A stretch of DNA of 6,583 nt from JBBRMQ01 sp038230775 (lineage in GTDB: Bacteria; Acidobacteriota; Thermoanaerobaculia; Gp7-AA8): NCBI GenBank assembly GCA_038230775.1, contig JBBRMQ010000237.1, forward strand, positions 1 to 6,583, written 5' to 3'. The notes beneath the pieces were generated by a model that was not told where the DNA came from, did no database searches, and was given only the letters and a program-made list of their open reading frames with translations. Below are positions 5,121-6,583 of this stretch, piece by piece (the stretch's first letter is position 1; each line of letters starts with the position of its first letter). Both the position numbers and the translations under genes were made by a program.

Positions 5121-5534
5121 ATGTTAGGCAACCGCATTCGCCAAGCCCGGCAGTCGCGGCGCCTTTCCCTCAGCGAAGTGGCGACGCGCGCGAAGATCAG
5201 CGTCGCGACTCTCTCCCGGATCGAGCGCGATAAGCAAGGCATTGACCTCGGCATGTTCATCACGCTGAGCAAGATCCTGAAAACGCCGGCCACCGAGCTC
5301 CTCGGATCGGAGAACGCGGCCGAGATGCCCGATCCCATTTCCGCGCAAATCGCGCGGCTCGACTCGCCCGGCCGGACGCAACTCTGGAAAGAGCTGGCGG
5401 TGAACGCGCGCGCGAACCGTTTCGGCCGCACGAAGATGAATCAACTCAGCAGCGAGGTCGAGGAGTTGCTCGCGCAGATCGACTTTCTCCGCGACGAGAT
5501 TCGCTCCGTGCAGAAACGCCTGACTTCGCGATAG
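5121..5534 (+). CDS. XRE-family transcriptional regulator with C-terminal coiled coil
   Basis: A 137-residue DNA-binding protein. Residues 3-62 form a classic XRE/Cro helix-turn-helix: NRIRQARQSRRLSLSEVATR, then KISVATLSRIERDKQGIDLG with the recognition helix at about 27-36, and a helix ending KILKTPATELLG. Residues 63-100 are a linker with a helix (RTQLWKELAVNARA). Residues 106-134 (MNQLSSEVEELLAQIDFLRDE and beyond) show heptad-spaced Leu/Ile/Val typical of a coiled coil, so it probably dimerises through the C-terminus. No ligand or peptidase domain is present. The start at ATG 5121 sits just before the HTH; the frame is open upstream but that sequence is Arg-rich and not protein-like. It lies 21 bases before the phosphoribosyltransferase, likely the same operon, and may control it and itself. 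Confidence 0.88.
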   Translation: MLGNRIRQARQSRRLSLSEVATRAKISVATLSRIERDKQGIDLGMFITLSKILKTPATELLGSENAAEMPDPISAQIARLDSPGRTQLWKELAVNARANRFGRTKMNQLSSEVEELLAQIDFLRDEIRSVQKRLTSR

Positions 5535-5539
5535 CCTTG

Positions 5540-5558
5540 CATCAGGCACAGCCTGATG
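5540..5558 (+). promoter_or_regulatory. Perfect hairpin enclosing the phosphoribosyltransferase start codon
   Basis: CATCAGGC (5540-5547), loop ACA, GCCTGATG (5551-5558) is a perfect 8-bp stem whose last three bases are the ATG at 5556. The only weak Shine-Dalgarno-like bases (AGG, 5544-5546) are in the other arm, so both would be hidden when the stem forms. It lies in the 21-base gap after the XRE stop. Ribosomes finishing the XRE gene could open it, which would couple translation of the two genes. No T-run follows, which argues against an intrinsic terminator. Confidence 0.55.
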
Positions 5559-6182
5559 TTTCGCAATCGAACAGAAGCGGGAAAACGCCTCGCGCAGCCG
5601 CTGATCGGCCGCCGATTCGCTGCCGACGTCGTCGTGCTCGGCCTCCCGCGCGGCGGCGTACCGGTCGCCGCGCAAGTCGCGACGGCGTTGCATGCTCCGC
5701 TCGACGTCTTCATCGTCCGCAAGCTCGGCGTGCCGGGACATGAGGAACTGGCGATGGGCGCGATCGCCAGCGGCGGCGTGCGGGTTCTCAATCGCGAGGT
5801 GCTGCCCTATGTTTCCGCCGCCGCAATCGATGCGGTCGCCGCACGCGAAGAGAAAGAGCTCGCGCGGCGCGAGAAGGAGTATCGCGGCCAGCGATCTCCG
5901 CTCGACGTCGACGGCAAATCCGTCATCATCGTCGACGACGGACTGGCCACGGGATCGACGATGCGCGCCGCAGTCGAAGCATTGCGCGGGATGAAACCGA
6001 GGTCCGTTCTGGTCGCGGTGCCGGTGGCGGCGCGCGAAACGTGCGACCAATTCAGACGCGATGGCATCGACGTCCTGTGCCTCGAGACGCCGGAGCCGTT
6101 TGAGGCGGTTGGACTCTGGTATGACGATTTCGCGCAGACTACCGACGAGGAGGTAAAGGAACTGCTTGACGGACCCCAATGA
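5556..6182 (+). CDS. Predicted phosphoribosyltransferase (COG1926 type)
   Basis: A 208-residue cytoplasmic type I phosphoribosyltransferase fold protein. The PRPP-binding motif is clear: VIIVDDGLATGSTM (123-136) with D127 and D128 and the TGST phosphate loop. The N-terminal part has LGLPRGGVPVA (28-38), the PPi-loop region, and DVFIVRKLGVPGHEELAMGA (50-69), both typical of this uncharacterised COG1926 group. The flexible helix region (about 88-110) is rich in Glu, Lys and Arg. The base substrate is unknown; such proteins are often found with, or fused to, a dienelactone-hydrolase-like domain, and that partner follows here with a 17-base overlap. The start at ATG 5556 gives the usual N-terminus (FRNRTEAGKRLA) but has only a weak ribosome-binding site and lies in a hairpin. 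GAGGAGGTAAAGGA near its 3' end serves the next gene. Confidence 0.9.
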   Translation: MFRNRTEAGKRLAQPLIGRRFAADVVVLGLPRGGVPVAAQVATALHAPLDVFIVRKLGVPGHEELAMGAIASGGVRVLNREVLPYVSAAAIDAVAAREEKELARREKEYRGQRSPLDVDGKSVIIVDDGLATGSTMRAAVEALRGMKPRSVLVAVPVAARETCDQFRRDGIDVLCLETPEPFEAVGLWYDDFAQTTDEEVKELLDGPQ

Positions 6183-6583
6183 TGGCCTCGTGTATGTTGC
6201 CGCACCTGGCGCGACTCTCGCGGGCAACCTCCTCATCCCCGATCGCGCCACGGGCGTCGTGCTCTTCGCACATGGCAGCGGGAGCAGCCGGCGCAGCTCG
6301 CGCAATCTCTTCGTCGCGGAACAACTGCGCGAGAACGGATTCGCAACGCTGCTCATCGACCTTCTGACGGAGCGGGAAGATCTCTTCGACACGCGCACCG
6401 CGCATCTGCGGTTTGATATCGAGTTGCTCGCCGATCGTCTCGTCGCGGCGGTGCAGTGGCTGGCGCAGGAAGACGCAACGTCGGGGATGCGCGTGGGGCT
6501 GTTCGGCGCGAGCACCGGGGCCGCGGCGGCGCTCGTCGCCGCATCGCGGCTCCCCGATCACGTCGCCGCGGTCGTCTCGCGCG
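6166..6583 (+). CDS. Alpha/beta hydrolase, dienelactone-hydrolase type, 3' end beyond the window
   Basis: The frame is open from after a stop at 6154-6156 to the window edge (139 codons). No ATG is available near the front. TTG at 6166 is preceded by AAAGGA (6155-6160) at 5 bases, a good ribosome-binding site, so I chose it over GTG 6190. It overlaps the phosphoribosyltransferase gene by 17 bases. The protein reads VYVAAPGATLAGNLLIP, then VVLFAHGSGSSRRS (oxyanion-hole region after the first core strand), a helix, GFATLLIDLLTERED, and VGLFGASTGAAAAL, where GASTG is the nucleophile elbow (GxSxG, serine instead of the cysteine of true dienelactone hydrolase). The catalytic Asp and His lie beyond the edge. 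It is likely a cytoplasmic esterase-like enzyme working with the phosphoribosyltransferase; substrate unknown. Confidence 0.85.
   Translation, partial: MTDPNDGLVYVAAPGATLAGNLLIPDRATGVVLFAHGSGSSRRSSRNLFVAEQLRENGFATLLIDLLTEREDLFDTRTAHLRFDIELLADRLVAAVQWLAQEDATSGMRVGLFGASTGAAAALVAASRLPDHVAAVVSR

Noticed and set aside
5124..6515. 463-codon minus-strand frame across XRE, phosphoribosyltransferase and hydrolase
   Set aside because: Long antisense frames are common in GC-rich DNA; the plus strand carries three recognisable families over the same span.

Overview
The window is GC-rich, densely coded and carries no rRNA, tRNA, CRISPR array or recognisable insertion sequence. Codon use strongly favours G/C at third positions. 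The gene types (secreted M14 carboxypeptidase, PilZ, DinB-like protein, GGDEF enzyme, COG1926-type phosphoribosyltransferase) and a short G-tract tandem repeat would suit a soil or sediment Acidobacteriota-like bacterium. That placement is an impression from gene style, not a proof.

Layout. Positions 1-437 hold a minus-strand PilZ-domain gene whose 3' end runs through an octamer repeat and off the left edge. A short divergent gap separates it from a secreted M14 zinc carboxypeptidase (480-2267). A 45-residue highly charged small ORF (2264-2401) overlaps its stop codon. A gap with a possible promoter then leads to a secreted PEGA-like beta-rich protein (2551-3399), whose stop codon abuts the stop codon of a convergent DinB-like gene (3400-3906, minus). 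Divergent from the DinB-like gene is a 38-codon ORF (3926-4042) that looks like a shrunken relative of the PEGA-like gene. Its stop overlaps the GTG start of a two-TM GGDEF diguanylate cyclase (4039-4788).

The 332-base stretch 4789-5120 has no convincing gene. It holds a remnant resembling the GGDEF 3' end, two strong hairpins, and a set of TACGAT-centred palindromes just before an XRE-type regulator (5121-5534). Twenty-one bases on, a phosphoribosyltransferase (5556-6182) begins with its start codon inside a perfect 8-bp hairpin. It overlaps an alpha/beta hydrolase of the dienelactone-hydrolase type (from TTG 6166) that runs off the right edge.

How the genes may work together. PilZ (c-di-GMP receptor) and GGDEF (c-di-GMP synthase) are natural partners, but they lie about 3.6 kb apart in separate units. 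XRE, phosphoribosyltransferase and hydrolase look like one operon, perhaps self-regulated by the XRE protein. I see no clear defence or mobile system. The most unusual material is small: the hidden PilZ gene with its repeat tail, the two decayed gene-end copies, the palindrome set, and the start-codon hairpin.
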